The notes under the pieces were generated by a model, which made no database searches, was not told the origin of the DNA, and saw only the letters and a program-made list of their open reading frames with translations. From Paraspadella gotoi (lineage: Eukaryota; Chaetognatha), in NCBI GenBank assembly GCA_051294375.1, contig CM119263.1, forward strand, positions 8,498,908 to 8,562,907: a stretch of DNA of 64,000 nucleotides, in the 5' to 3' direction. How positions within the stretch are numbered: the stretch's first letter is position 1; every line of letters begins with the position of its first letter. Made by a program: the position numbers and the translations under genes. Of the stretch, positions 42,201-55,313 are shown one piece after another.

Positions 42201-45200
42201 GGGGGAAAAAAATGTTTCGTTATATATTATAAACTGTATATCTGTGCATAGCGGAATCTAACGAGTTTGGATTTTTAATAATTAATTATTACCCAAGGCA
42301 ATAAAAGTTCATTCCGATTCGGGAAAAAATGACAGCTCTAAATATATGCGAGTCGCTTTTATCAACTTTGCACTTGCGAAGGAAATTAAACTGACATGGG
42401 CACTGGGTCTGTTTACTTTTCAAAAGCGCCCATTTCAGGTTCCCAGTTTGATTTGGGCAGTTCGGGGATTTGGTGTTATTGTTTATTGGGGTTTAGGGAT
42501 TAAGGATGTTTGTATTTGGGGTTAAAAAGTAAAGTTAGTGAAATTAAGGGCATTAGGTTAAGCAGTTAGGTTAAATTAACAATGGAAAGTCGATCACCAA
42601 ATCATTTAGGGCTCCCACACCAATATATTTAATATTAGATCTTCAAGTTCAAAATTATAGTGCAGTGGATTAGGAACAGAACAATGAAACCCCATTCTTT
42701 GGAATAATCTAGGTTTGTCCTGATCTTATCTCAGCTCTAAAATCGCTTCCGGGACAAAAAATATTCGCGCGGGTTAATCTTTGATCCGACCGAATCATGG
42801 CCCAACCTGGCGTTCGTGCAATATGTCTATATTCGGGTGTGGTTTGACTTTTAGGAGAAACATCGATGGAGAGGAGGAAACTTTACGGGTATTATTCAAA
42901 CTTATCTTTAACTTTCAGACGCTTTTTAGGGTTGCGACTCGGCGACTGGGGGAACAAATTACAAAATTACTTCTCCCATTGATTCGCTTATCTTTTCCCA
43001 TCGCAATTGTTATTTTTTTGGTTAATTCGTTTTTCTCTTCCCACAATTTTTTTTTTTTTCATCCTCATTATGCACTCTTCCTCATGCATATTTGTTTCTC
43101 TCTTTCCATCAAATTTGTTCTTCTATTACCCCAGATCTATTCGTTCATAATTCCCAGATCAACTTTATTTCTTTTCCCCATTATCTTCATCAATTACTCA
43201 TTTTTTCTCTTCTCATCAATTCGCTTTCTCTATTCCATCGATTTCGTTCTCTCATTCTTCACCATCTATCGCTCGTTACATTTCTTTCTCTTTCCATTCG
43301 GGATTCGCTTCTGTGTTCGACGCTCGGTCATTATCCGACGAATTCCCCAAAAAAAAAAAAAAAGGATTTTCCAGACTGAATATCCTCCAGAAATGCGCCC
43401 CATCTTTTGGGGCCAAACTGTTTGATTCTTCTTCTCTCTGATATCATTTTTTTTTAAAAAATCTTTTGTCACGACAATAGATTCTTTTTTTTTCAGGGTT
43501 GGGCCGGGGAAAGGGAAGGGGGGCGGCGAAGTCTCGTGGCATGTTGAGAGGGAGGGGAGAGCGTCGGGTTGTTGACGTATTGAGTTGTACTTGAGTATGG
43601 TTCGGCGCACGGCCATTTATAGCAAGAGGGTTGGGGAGTGTTTAAGAGAATGTATAGGCGAGGTGATCATGTGGGGTAGTATGAGAAGGCCAAAAGCCCT
43701 ACATTGTTTTTTTTTTTCGTTCGGTAACTCACGGCGATTCTCGTGGCCGGAGATGAAAGGAGAAAGACCCGGAGATGGGGGTTCAGGGTCAGAGGGGGAG
43801 AGGGCTACCGGAAAGTTCTAGAGACCATAGAGCCGAGACGCCGGAGAGGACAGTACCATTAAAAAAAAAAACTTGTCGGGGGATCGTGGATAATGTTCGT
43901 CCGAGGACCCGGGGCCTGTTGTACGGCCAGTCTTCGTCACGCGCCGGGCATCGAGCCAATTTTGCGAAGAGGCGGGTCATCCTCGCTGATGCGTGATATG
44001 TGAGCCTGGGTGGTGCCGTGTGACGGTGAGAAGAGATACTATTGTCAACATTTCTGATATCAGCTATGGCTAACGAATACCGGCTGGTACCAAATAAAAT
44101 GTAAATGAATCAGGGACAATGATTTAGATTTAAGTTGATAGATTAATAAAGATATAAAAAAAAAGTATTGAAAGACGGGCGGACTAAGGATTAAAAAAAA
44201 AACGAGGACAATTAGTCGAAGCTGCCCCATAGTTCTGTTGATTTAAAGTATTTTTACTCGAGGCAGTTGGATTGTGTCGCACCGTTTCACCCTTTGCCTG
44301 ATTAAAAAAAGGCACCCTGCCCTCTTCTTTAAAGGAGGCAGTAAACTTCGCTGGGTTGAAATAAAACACAAAAAAACGACTAAATTCGATCGAGATCAAA
44401 GAAATTAAGGGTCCAGCCGTTCGTGTCCCGCTGACTTCCGCCGATAGTCCACTTTTTTTTTGATGTTTGTAATTCGGCTTTTTTTTTTTTCTTCGCCGAT
44501 GGTTTCGGGTTTTTTTCGGCGACGGAGGGGGCGTTGTTTTTCGCGTGCCGTTCGTTCGTTTTCTTCACGGCAAGGGAGTTTTTCCCAATAGCGAAGTCCT
44601 TTGGGAATCCACTGATCGCTCCGCCCTTATTGCATCTATTACTCCAGGTATAAATGAAAAAAAAACCCATATACTATACCAATACGTACAAGTTAATTAC
44701 CTAAAAAAAAATAAAAAATAAAATCCAAAAAATCCAAAAAATTAAGTTATAATAATTGATATATCATGTCTACAACCACGCGACCGCTCACCGTCAAAAT
44801 AATTTTTAACGCCAATCACAATAAAGAACCATGGACACTTAAACCCCAAACAAACAAACACTCTGGTCCTACCTTTTTATTTCTGATCCAGGTGCAAAAA
44901 CATCAAACAATTAACCCAAGTTTGCAATAAATTGAAAAAAAACAAACAAACGTTAACTTTGAACGCCTGGGTGAAAAACCTGTTACCCGGATGAAGATAT
45001 AAACTGGTATTCATATGTTATTGGAACACTAAGTCTGACTGAAATAGAAGCATACAATATTGATCCGAATGAACAGCCCCAGAAAATAAGGGCAAAGCAA
45101 TACAAATAAAAAAATAAATAAATAAATAAATCGCTTCAACTCACATTCAGATCAATCAATCAATCAATCAATCAAATTCGACGAAACGGCTGATTTTTTT

Positions 45201-46143
45201 CTCTTTGCTTTGTGTTGGCGGCTGACGGCAAAAAAAGGTGTAGAGATTGACCCAGAATTCAAATGAGCAATCCACGCCGATTTCGACTCTCCTCTCTCTC
45301 TACTCTCTCTTCTCTCTCATCTCTCTCTCTCTCCTCTCTCTCTCACTTCTCATCTCTTCCCTCTCTCTCTCTCTCTCCTCTTGCCCATTCCTTAACGCTT
45401 CGGCAATAACAATCCGCAAGCCATAATCCCCCTCTCTCTCATGGATGCGTGTGATTCGCCCCTAACATTTTTTGATGATTCTAATCACCAAGACCGACTT
45501 TTTTATACCGGAAAGGAGTTGAAGCAGAGAGAGAGAGAGGAGAGAGAATGAGAGAGTGAGAGGAGAGAGATGAGAGGAGTACGACAGGAGAGGATGACGA
45601 TGGAGGAGTGGGTGAGAGAGATGAGAGATTCCTAGAGAGAAGAGAGATTAGAGAGGATAAAGATTAAAGGCGTTTGAACATGACCGCGTACTTAAATCTT
45701 TAGCGGTGCTACTTAAACTCGATCTTCCATCCAGGGAAAAATGTCAGATTGCACAACGACGTCGATACATAAATTTACAATCCTTTCACCAATATGACAA
45801 TCTAAAAAAAAAGCCATGGAGAAAGCCAAAGGCCGGATGAGATATCGCGGTTCAGCAATTGGTATTGTTTAATTTGGATTTGAGTTTTGGATCTTATTTT
45901 TAGGTTCAATTAGGTTTTGATTTTGATACCGTCAAATAAAACTAATGCGCACCCAGACTTCGAACAAAAAGTTTAAATCGTCTGGTTTTAGTTTGGGGTC
46001 AACTTGATCACACCAGAATAATTAAATTATTAAATTTAATTTTTTGAGACTCAGATTTTGATTTTCAATGCATATCTTCTTTTCCAGGGATTTAGCTTTT
46101 CTTCTCCGCCTGTCCAATTTTTTAGTGAAAACGGAAATCTATT

Positions 46144-46147
<4 letters not shown>
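39250..46147. repeat. 5.9-kb unit, copy 2 (6.9 kb, indel-ridden)
   Basis: Same landmarks and order as 33250-39150 throughout, but about 1 kb longer. Differences are mostly scattered single-base or short insertions, in homopolymers, microsatellites and unique DNA alike. Perfect dinucleotide tracts of copy 1 are broken by random bases here (39541-39650, 40141-40470, 42060-42160, 45290-45375). This looks like raw long-read sequence rather than a biological duplicate. Its ORFs should be ignored. Confidence 0.85.
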
Positions 46148-46225
<78 letters not shown>

Positions 46226-46273
46226 NNNNNNNNNNNNNNNNNNNNNNNNNAAGAGAGAGAGAGAGAGAAGAGA

Positions 46274-46311
<38 letters not shown>
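46147..46311. repeat. (CT)n and (AG)n tracts flanking a 25-N gap
   Basis: CT repeats run to 46225. Twenty-five Ns (46226-46250) follow, then AG repeats to 46311. The change from pyrimidine to purine strand across the gap suggests a misjoin, or two separate tracts. Confidence 0.9.
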
Positions 46312-46316
<5 letters not shown>

Positions 46317-46379
46317 AGAGAAAAGAAGGGGGGTATTTCGTTCGTTTTGGTAAGTTGAAGGAAATCGAATTTTGTTTTT

Positions 46380-46420
46380 TCTCATTAGCGCCCAAAATGA
46401 TCGACCGAATAACATTCGAA

Positions 46421-46454
<34 letters not shown>

Positions 46455-47300
46455 TCATCAGCATCGTCATCATCTTCGTAGTCGGGTTTTTATTAATTAA
46501 TTGATATATACTATAATAGATGTTTAAAATATGAAATCCTTGCTGATTAACTTAAGATAACGAAAGACTAGGAAAGAAATAACTAAATTTATAAAGAAAA
46601 AAAAAGTAATAGAGAAAAAGAGAAAAAAATAATTAATTAATGAAGGCGAGAAAGAAATAAAGAAATAGGGAAAGAAAGAAAGAGAAATGAGGAAAGAAAG
46701 AAAAGCATTCGGTTTTATAAACAAAAGGAAGAAGATTTTGTTGTGACGTTCGCTTCTTTTGCCTCTTCATTGACGACGATGACGACGACGACGACGACGG
46801 TGATGATAAAGACGATCGCGAAGTTGACGACTCTGACGATAATGAAGATTGGGACGATGAGAGGCCCTTCATTGTGGGAAGATCGAAAGATGAGCGCGAA
46901 ATTAGAGAACTTCGTCATAATGACACGAATGACGAATGATAGATTATTATCATTAAGATAATAAAGATGAAGATGACATGATGATGATTGCGATGATGAT
47001 GACGAAAATGATAAAGAAGCTGATGGTAAAGATAAAAATAACGCCACGAAATGTTAACAATGATTATGATTATGATGATGAAGATGACTTGTAGATGATG
47101 ATGATAATAAATTATGATAATGATGATGAAGATGACGTGATGTTTACGATGATGATGTTAATCATGAAAAAGAAGCTGATGATAAAGATAAAGATGACAG
47201 ATGATGCTGATGGTGAGGACGACGATGACGATGACGATGATGATGTGATAGAACAAAGGGATCGAGAGACTCGAACGATCGAATTCTCAAGAAGACGATG
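46380..47300. repeat. GTC/GAT triplet-rich low-complexity DNA
   Basis: (GTC)n at 46421-46452 and then long GATGATGAC/GACGAC-type runs at 46770-47260, interspersed with AT. Reading frames give Asp/Met/Lys or Ser/His runs on either strand. It is not supported as coding. Confidence 0.8.
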
Positions 47301-47794
47301 AGACTCGTTTCTTGGGAAGAAGGGGATCACGTGACCGGAGAGATAGGGTAGGCAGATAGGAAAGGGTTTTTAGAAAGGGGAGACTAAGAGAAGAAGGGTG
47401 ATAGGGAAGGGTGATTTGTTGGAAACTGAAGGGTGATTGGGAGAACTTCTTGTGAGAGAGGGACTTGTGAATAGGTAAGGAAGATCTCAGGAAGAGTGAC
47501 TACAAATAGGGTGAAGTGATATAACGAAAATCGAAGGAGTGACTCGGGAGGTGACTCGGGAGACAAAAAAAAAACATAAAAGATGTATATGTTATATATC
47601 ATTCATGATCCTACAAATTCGAACATTCAAGATTCCCCGATCCAGAAAAAAAGAAGAAAATTCTGGAAGAGAACCAGGCGTCCAGACATTCTTTGCCCGC
47701 TGGACCGGTTAAGCCTCCTCACCACCGCCTGCCCACTCCGCCCCCGCAGCCTTTTAAATCTCCGTTCCCTGACCCAACCCAGACCTTGCCCCCC
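47301..47794. other. Low-complexity spacer before a gap
   Basis: GGGTGAT/GACTCGGGAG-type short repeats (47390-47560), then GC-rich sequence (47690-47794) running into N. A 70-codon Pro/Arg-rich frame exists near the gap but cannot be evaluated. Confidence 0.4.
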
Positions 47795-48056
47795 NNNNNN
47801 NNNNNNNNNNNNNNNNNNNNNNNNNNNNNNNNNNNNNNNNNNNNNNNNNNNNNNNNNNNNNNNNNNNNNNNNNNNNNNNNNNNNNNNNNNNNNNNNNNNN
47901 NNNNNNNNNNNNNNNNNNNNNNNNNNNNNNNNNNNNNNNNNNNNNNNNNNNNNNNNNNNNNNNNNNNNNNNNNNNNNNNNNNNNNNNNNNNNNNNNNNNN
48001 NNNNNNNNNNNNNNNNNNNNNNNNNNNNNNNNNNNNNNNNNNNNNNNNNNNNNNNN
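47795..48056. other. Assembly gap (262 N)
   Basis: Run of N. The left flank is C-rich and the right flank AT-rich with (GTC)n at 48155-48183. Confidence 1.
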
Positions 48057-48153
48057 CCTCTTATATAAATACATTTTCCGGATTTTTTGCCCCCAAAACT
48101 TTTTATTTTTTTGATGCCGAACGAAGATACCTAGGCGGGGAATTTGGCGAGGT

Positions 48154-48184
<31 letters not shown>

Positions 48185-48361
48185 TGGTCAATGAAATTGT
48201 CCAAGTCTGTTAAGCTTCACGGGAAAAGTAGAAGGGGAGTTTGAAAAATACGAAAAGAGAAGGGATAGGGAACAGGGAAGAGGAAAGCTAAATATAGTCC
48301 AGAGCTGGGGAACCAATTAAAATGTCACAAAGACTCTTATCTGAACGCCAAAGTCGGTCCC

Positions 48362-48415
48362 GCCATTGCCATTGCCATTGCCATTGCCATTGCCATTGCC
48401 ATTGCCATTGCCATT
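48362..48415 (+). repeat. (GCCATT)9 hexanucleotide repeat
   Basis: Nine perfect tandem copies of GCCATT. Confidence 0.98.
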
Positions 48416-48535
48416 GGTCAGAAATGACAAGAATGAGCAGTGGTATCGTTGGAGGAGAGAGTCTGGGAGGAGTTCTTTTTTTCGGATCTTGGCACACGAT
48501 GAGAAGTTGTATGCGTAACTTTCTTTTTTGTTTTT

Positions 48536-48566
<31 letters not shown>

Positions 48567-48990
48567 NNNNNNNNNNNNNNNNNNNNNNNNNNNNNNNNNN
48601 NNNNNNNNNNNNNNNNNNNNNNNNNNNNNNNNNNNNNNNNNNNNNNNNNNNNNNNNNNNNNNNNNNNNNNNNNNNNNNNNNNNNNNNNNNNNNNNNNNNN
48701 NNNNNNNNNNNNNNNNNNNNNNNNNNNNNNNNNNNNNNNNNNNNNNNNNNNNNNNNNNNNNNNNNNNNNNNNNNNNNNNNNNNNNNNNNNNNNNNNNNNN
48801 NNNNNNNNNNNNNNNNNNNNNNNNNNNNNNNNNNNNNNNNNNNNNNNNNNNNNNNNNNNNNNNNNNNNNNNNNNNNNNNNNNNNNNNNNNNNNNNNNNNN
48901 NNNNNNNNNNNNNNNNNNNNNNNNNNNNNNNNNNNNNNNNNNNNNNNNNNNNNNNNNNNNNNNNNNNNNNNNNNNNNNNNNNNNNNNNNN
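48567..48990. other. Assembly gap (424 N) at a (CTTT)n tract
   Basis: Run of N beginning inside a CTTT repeat (48536-48566). The right flank is A-rich. Confidence 1.
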
Positions 48991-50186
48991 AAAAAAGGAG
49001 TTTGACAGAAATTGTTTTTTCCTCGAAAAAAAGGAGACAAAGAACAAAAAAATACGAATATTTCGTTTAAATTAAAGACACGAAAGCGACCGTAAAGACT
49101 CCGGAAAATAAAAATGAATTACGTATTTTTTTGAATGCTATTCTTTTTGTCTGGAAGCCGGAAATTCTTTTTCCACAAAAATGACGTCGCATTGCATTAA
49201 AGGAAAAATTTTAAATCATTTACAGTTTATCGTTATAGTTTTTAAAGTTATTAAATAAAATAATTGTTTCCATACGTGCAATACATTTATTATAATAAAT
49301 AGCATAATCCATAATGTGAAGTTGTTAAATTTAAATTTAACTAGGAAACTATATATTTTATTAGATCTAGAGGGATATTTTATTTAAAAAAAATAAAAAA
49401 TAACTCGAAAAAATAAGGTTGATGAAAAAAATGCCTCGATTTCGAACTGATTGTCGGCTTTTCATTTGTTTCATGCGGGTTTCGAATCCTTTGACCTTTA
49501 TGTCCATTATGCCTCCTCAACAACTTCACATTATGGATTATGCTATTTATTATAATAAATCTTTTGCACGTATGGAAACAATTACTGGTGACTTATTTCG
49601 CCGAATTCTACCGCAAACCAAATTTAAACGTCAGGTCTCGGATTTTGCATTATTTTGTTTCTTTCAGGTTTATTTTTAAATCTATTATTTCTTTCTTTTT
49701 TAATTTTAGAATCTTTTCTTTTTATTTCGGACCTTCTTCCATTCTTGGGTCTTCACTTCACTTCACTTCAGCAAATAAAAACATTTCCCTTATCCTGTCA
49801 ACGCAACGCCATTCGTTCAGTTCCGTAAAACGAGTGCAGGCGATAGCTTGTCAAAATGTATAATTATATAATATATATTTATTGTATGCATATTGCATAA
49901 TGATTTGAAAACCCGATATTTTTTTAAAACCATTAAAGCGAACGAAAATATGTGAACCAGCTAGCAACACGCGACTTCTCATTATTAAATTTGTTATTCA
50001 AAACTATTTCTTAATAGAAACTAACGAGTAACAAAAGAAAACTAAAAGAATAAAGAAACCACGAGAGAATTTTTGAACAATGAAACAAAAGAGAAATTCT
50101 TTAGAAAGAAAAATCGATGGGATTCGATCCGTAGCGTAAGACTTTTGTGTCACTCGCAAAGACGAACGGAGCAAGAGACGAAGACT
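48991..50186. other. AT-rich spacer
   Basis: No recognisable gene. Short inverted matches exist between 49270-49320 (ACGTGCAATACATTTATTATA) and 49500-49580 (TATAATAAATCTTTTGCACG), suggesting a small decayed foldback. Confidence 0.4.
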
Positions 50187-50414
50187 NNNNNNNNNNNNNN
50201 NNNNNNNNNNNNNNNNNNNNNNNNNNNNNNNNNNNNNNNNNNNNNNNNNNNNNNNNNNNNNNNNNNNNNNNNNNNNNNNNNNNNNNNNNNNNNNNNNNNN
50301 NNNNNNNNNNNNNNNNNNNNNNNNNNNNNNNNNNNNNNNNNNNNNNNNNNNNNNNNNNNNNNNNNNNNNNNNNNNNNNNNNNNNNNNNNNNNNNNNNNNN
50401 NNNNNNNNNNNNNN
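50187..50414. other. Assembly gap (228 N) next to (AG)n
   Basis: Run of N; GAGA repeat resumes at 50415-50445. Confidence 1.
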
Positions 50415-50450
<36 letters not shown>

Positions 50451-50649
50451 CAGCAATTGCTTTTAATCGTTGCGTTGGCGATGTATCGTCCGTCCCCTCG
50501 CTTAAATAATAAACTGTTAAACTTATAACATTTTTCCCAACCTTTAACGAGTGACAAATCAATTTCCGGACAATCAAGATTGAGTTAGAAAGGGTGCGAG
50601 TGAGAGAGTGAGAGGCTGCTCATTGCTAATGAAAGAAAACATTATAAAT

Positions 50650-50835
50650 AAAAATACAGTGGGAGTGTGAGAGAGACTTGATTTAAGGTTTGGAATGTCC
50701 TGCTATGTAAATAATAATTATATAGTAAATTGGAGACCTCAAAACACCACCTGTTTATAGTCAGGGTCTAGATAGCTTGTTTATCAACTTCATAGATAAT
50801 TTTTATTTTGGTTGTAACAATTTCTTATGAATGAA
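50650..50835 (+). repeat. R1 repeat copy C
   Basis: GTGAGAGAGACTTGATT, GTCCTGCTATGTAAAT, GGGTCTAGATAGCTTGTTTA and AATTTTTATTTTGGTTGTAA are in the same order as copy B at 15250-15410, with more divergence. Confidence 0.75.
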
Positions 50836-50870
50836 TGAATGAAAATTCAATTGAAACTTGATCGTTGCCG

Positions 50871-50902
50871 TGAGTCGTGAGTCGTGAGTCGTGAGTCGTG
50901 AC
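50871..50902 (+). repeat. Short tandem repeat, 8-bp unit
   Basis: Four to five copies of GAGTCGTG. Confidence 0.9.
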
Positions 50903-50986
50903 GATTTGAAACTTTAATTTTTGTGAATCAATGCATCGATCGTTTCATTTCTTTTTATCCGCTTATGTGTCATAATTCCTGTTAAA

Positions 50987-51096
<110 letters not shown>

Positions 51097-51854
51097 TTCA
51101 ATGAATAAACGCATTCATTATCTCTTGCGTGTCGCTAACCAAACAAACACAAAGAGCAAAAACAATATTTCTCCCTCTTTTTTTTTTAATTCCAAAAAAA
51201 AAGAACCCAAAAAATAATTTTCTATATTTTGGTTCTTAATTTTCTTTTTTCCCTTCGTAATTTCCTCGACGTCGAAGACACGAAGAAGGGGAATTAATGC
51301 GGACACATCGACACGGATAGACGGACAAGGATCGACTGAAGAGCAGTCAATCTATTATCGACAGGCGTTAACGTCATTAATTCATACTCATACACGTCAA
51401 TAGTCTCGTTCGCGTTTCGATTTATAATACATTTTATCGCTTATTAAGTGCGACATCACGAGAACGTTTTAATTTAAACTCCAATCATCGACTCGTTCCG
51501 ACGAAATTTTCGATGGACAAATGACAAATGTTGGGAAACCTGGAAAAAAACGGGTCCGAATCACGAAGAAAATGATAACAACATCTTTGTGATAAGTCAT
51601 ATCGTCATCATCTTGTATCTCCATTTATTATCGTTATCGTATTCGCTTCTGGCCACACATTTTTCGACCGCTTTTTTCTCCGTGGGTCGCGATCATTACT
51701 AAAATTATCGCCGAAAATTATTACTAAAATACGCATTGGGTTCATTTTTTTTGCTTCGACCGGGCAACATTCATCAAATGCAGTGGTCGGCGATGACAGA
51801 CGCGGGAGAGAAATGAAAAAAAAACTACATACGCATGGTCTCTCTCTCTCTCTC

Positions 51855-52047
51855 NNNNNNNNNNNNNNNNNNNNNNNNNNNNNNNNNNNNNNNNNNNNNN
51901 NNNNNNNNNNNNNNNNNNNNNNNNNNNNNNNNNNNNNNNNNNNNNNNNNNNNNNNNNNNNNNNNNNNNNNNNNNNNNNNNNNNNNNNNNNNNNNNNNNNN
52001 NNNNNNNNNNNNNNNNNNNNNNNNNNNNNNNNNNNNNNNNNNNNNNN
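51855..52047. other. Assembly gap (193 N) at a (CT)n tract
   Basis: Run of N starting in a CT repeat. The right flank is CT-rich to about 52230, then GA-rich (52376-52620). Confidence 1.
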
Positions 52048-52639
52048 CTCCCTTCTTTCTCTGTTGCCTTCGCGATCTCTTCCCTTCTAGAATCTGCTCC
52101 TATCTTATCAGTCTCTCCTCCTCCTCTTCTATCTCTCCTCGTCTCTTTCTGCTCTCTTCGGCTTCTCTCTTCTTCTTCTTTCTTTGCTCTCCTCCATCTG
52201 CTAACAGTTCTTTTTCATTAACGAGGCATGACGGTCAAGAAAAAGAGAGAAATGACGTTTGAAGTGACGACGATGGAAGACGACAACGCACGACGATGAA
52301 GACGAGACGAACGACGAGACGGATGGGACGACGGACCCCAGTACAAGAGGCCACCCACCAGAGACGAGGAAACAGAGAGAAAGAGAGAGAGACCGAGAGA
52401 GAGAAGAGAGAGAGAGGAGAGGAGAGAGAGAGAGAGAGAAGAGAGAGAAGAGAGAGAGCGAGAGAGAGAGAGAGTTGAAGTTTTGACAGGAATCGAGAGA
52501 GGAGGGAAGGAAGAGGAAGAGGAAGATGAGAGAAGGAAAAGCAGGGAGGAGTTAGAAGTAGAGAAGAAGAAGAAGAAGAAAGAAGAAGAAGAAGAGAGAA
52601 GAAGAAATGAAATTTATTTTCTTCCTTATTTTTCGCCGC

Positions 52640-52800
52640 TTCGATTGGCTTGAAAAGTGCGACCGTTTGTTGACCGCGTGTGACCGGTCACACTCGGTCG
52701 CACGGGAAATTCTTGTTGACTGCTTGTGACCGTTGTGTGACCGCCTTGTGACAGGCTGTGACTGCTTGTGACCCGCTTTGACGAGGCAGTGACCAGGCTC
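52640..52800. repeat. Cluster of TGTGACC-type words with a 16-bp palindrome
   Basis: TGTGACCG, TGTGACTG, TTGACCGC and related words recur around every 12-18 bp. GTGTGACCGGTCACAC (52678-52693) is a perfect palindrome. The surrounding DNA is AT-rich without genes. Confidence 0.7.
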
Positions 52801-53265
52801 CATTATTGGTCTCGAAATATAAAGAAGAAGTGACCGCAGATTTCTATTGGTTCATATTTGTTGAATTACGATTGGTGGCTTTTTCTTTAAACTTAAACCT
52901 TTTTGTTAAATCTTCATTTTAAATATTTAAATAAAAACTAAAGAGTGCGCTAGAGATTCTTTTAAGTTTTCTAAATTCTTTTATAAAAACAGGAAAATAG
53001 CTACAATTTCTTTGCTTTTAAAATTAACTCTTTATTTTAAAAAAAATTCGACATTAAAATTTAAATTCATGTAATTAAATAATTAATTAAAAGAATTTAA
53101 TCTATAGTTAAAAAAGCTTAATTACACTCAAATTCAAGTAAAAATGTAATAAAATTATAATTAAAAGAATTAAATTTATAAGTTAAAAAGTTAAAATTCT
53201 ACACTCAAATTCAAGTAAAATGTTAAAGTGACAAAGAGAGATAGAGATAGAGATATAATATATAA

Positions 53266-53307
<42 letters not shown>

Positions 53308-53869
53308 ATTAATGACAAAAATCTTTGAACAAACAATTACCCTCCCATAAATTTTTTACAACTGGTTTAAGATGGATGAGTCTCTCAACCTGAAAACCTA
53401 AAGATAGAGACAACAACAACTGGATTTTATTTTCTTTTATTTAAAAAAAAAAAAGAAACTGAAATCATTTTCGGGTCAGGATTATGAACCCCAAACATTT
53501 TTAGTAAAAGAAGAAATATACCACTATATTACAGGTTTGCAAAAATGAATAACATATATGATTTGCTCCAACAGTGTTGATTGAAACAGATTAGAAAATC
53601 TCAATAAATATATAAGAATAAAAATAAAAATAATTCTACTCGACATAGCACCTTTCCAGTTATTTAGGCTTGAGTACTAAGATTATCTCCTAAGATATTT
53701 ATATTGCGACAATAGAAAGACAAGATAGCAGGTATATCGAACTCACAATTTTTTTTTTTCGAGTACTATAAAAAAGATTACACCGCGGCTGTTCTGACCA
53801 ATAATCATTTTTAAATTATTTATGAACAAACTTTATAATTTCATTTATCTTCAGCTTTTTCAAGCGTGG
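52801..53869. other. AT-rich spacer
   Basis: Contains (AT)n at about 53265-53310. A weak tRNA-like stretch occurs on the minus strand around 53460-53540 (TATAGTGGTAT and GGGTTCATAATCC). No gene is recognised. Confidence 0.4.
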
Positions 53870-53894
53870 NNNNNNNNNNNNNNNNNNNNNNNNN
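53870..53894. other. Assembly gap (25 N)
   Basis: Placeholder-length N run next to a GAGA tract. Confidence 1.
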
Positions 53895-54653
53895 GAGAGA
53901 GAGAGAGTGACACACACCGAGAGAGACGAAATTCCATCGAAAAGGAAAGCTTCGGAAAAAAAGGCTCATCGTATTTACTTCACAAAAAAAAAGAAAAAAA
54001 GAAAATAAAACCGTTTGACGTCACATGATTTTTTTAGTTCGTCGAATTCTTTTATCGCGCTATTTTGTTTGTATGTGACGCATCATCTAGACGAAATAAA
54101 AGAAAACAAAAGAGAATTTCAAAATAAAAAAAGAAGAAAAAAAAAGTGGTGGAACATCGCGAATCTCGATATTTTCCAGACTCTTCACGTGATGGAAAAA
54201 AAAACATGTTTCTCTTTATTCGAAAAACTGGAAACAATGCTGTTCAGCAAATATCATACTTATTACTTCATATGTTAAAGTTTAATTTCACGGAATCCTT
54301 TCACTATGAATCACCAAGTGAGTTCGATCCCAAGTTCAGGTTTATGGTTTCGTCACAAAATGAAATCGAATTTGTTACTCACGAATTTCGCAATCGCGAA
54401 TTTCACTCGAAATTTTTCACATAAAAATTTTCTTAATTCAATCGCACTGTATAACAAATTTTTTCATCGCCTCAAATCCCAAAGTCTTCGATCATAAAAT
54501 GATTTTTTTTTTGTTCGTCGCCTCGAATTTCTTTGTCTCGTATCTCGGAAGAAAAAAAAAGAAAGAAATTCTCTCCGCGGAAAAAAAGGGAAAAAGTTGG
54601 CGGACCGGAACCGAACGCGCGACCCTCAGGGCAAAGAGAGAGAGAAAAAAAAT

Positions 54654-54899
54654 NNNNNNNNNNNNNNNNNNNNNNNNNNNNNNNNNNNNNNNNNNNNNNN
54701 NNNNNNNNNNNNNNNNNNNNNNNNNNNNNNNNNNNNNNNNNNNNNNNNNNNNNNNNNNNNNNNNNNNNNNNNNNNNNNNNNNNNNNNNNNNNNNNNNNNN
54801 NNNNNNNNNNNNNNNNNNNNNNNNNNNNNNNNNNNNNNNNNNNNNNNNNNNNNNNNNNNNNNNNNNNNNNNNNNNNNNNNNNNNNNNNNNNNNNNNNNN
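54654..54899. other. Assembly gap (246 N) at a (TTTC)n tract
   Basis: Run of N; TTTC repeat on the right (54900-54934). The left flank to 53895 is AT-rich without a gene. Confidence 1.
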
Positions 54900-54901
54900 T
54901 T

Positions 54902-54933
<32 letters not shown>

Positions 54934-55313
54934 TCAAATATTAATTTTTAAAAATTTCCTATGATCGGCCTCACTATATGTCAATCAGTCAGTCTTTTTC
55001 TCTGTCTGTCTCGCTTAAACCCGGATCTGTGTGATACAATTTGGTCTCTTTTAGATGTCTGTATTCTTCTCCCTTCCGGACTTTCCTCGTTGTATCGCGG
55101 TCACCCGTTTCCTCAGACTGATGCAAGTTTTTTCTTTTCTTCATAATCAACTTCCAGTATATTCACTTTTTCCCCTCACGTGATTAATAATTCGTTCATT
55201 CACTTTTCTCACGACTTTTTTTTTTTTGAGTCTCAGATTTTTGTTTTCGACGGAAAAAAAAGGAGGATTTTTTTTCCCGAAGTCGAGTCACGAATTTCGA
55301 AGTCCGAACTCGA

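Noticed and set aside
47583-49070. ORFs of 145-250 codons spanning N-gaps
   Set aside because: Mostly undetermined bases; real sequence on either side is low complexity.
53460-53540. Possible tRNA on the minus strand
   Set aside because: Only A-box-like and B-box-like words; no acceptor stem or cloverleaf could be formed.
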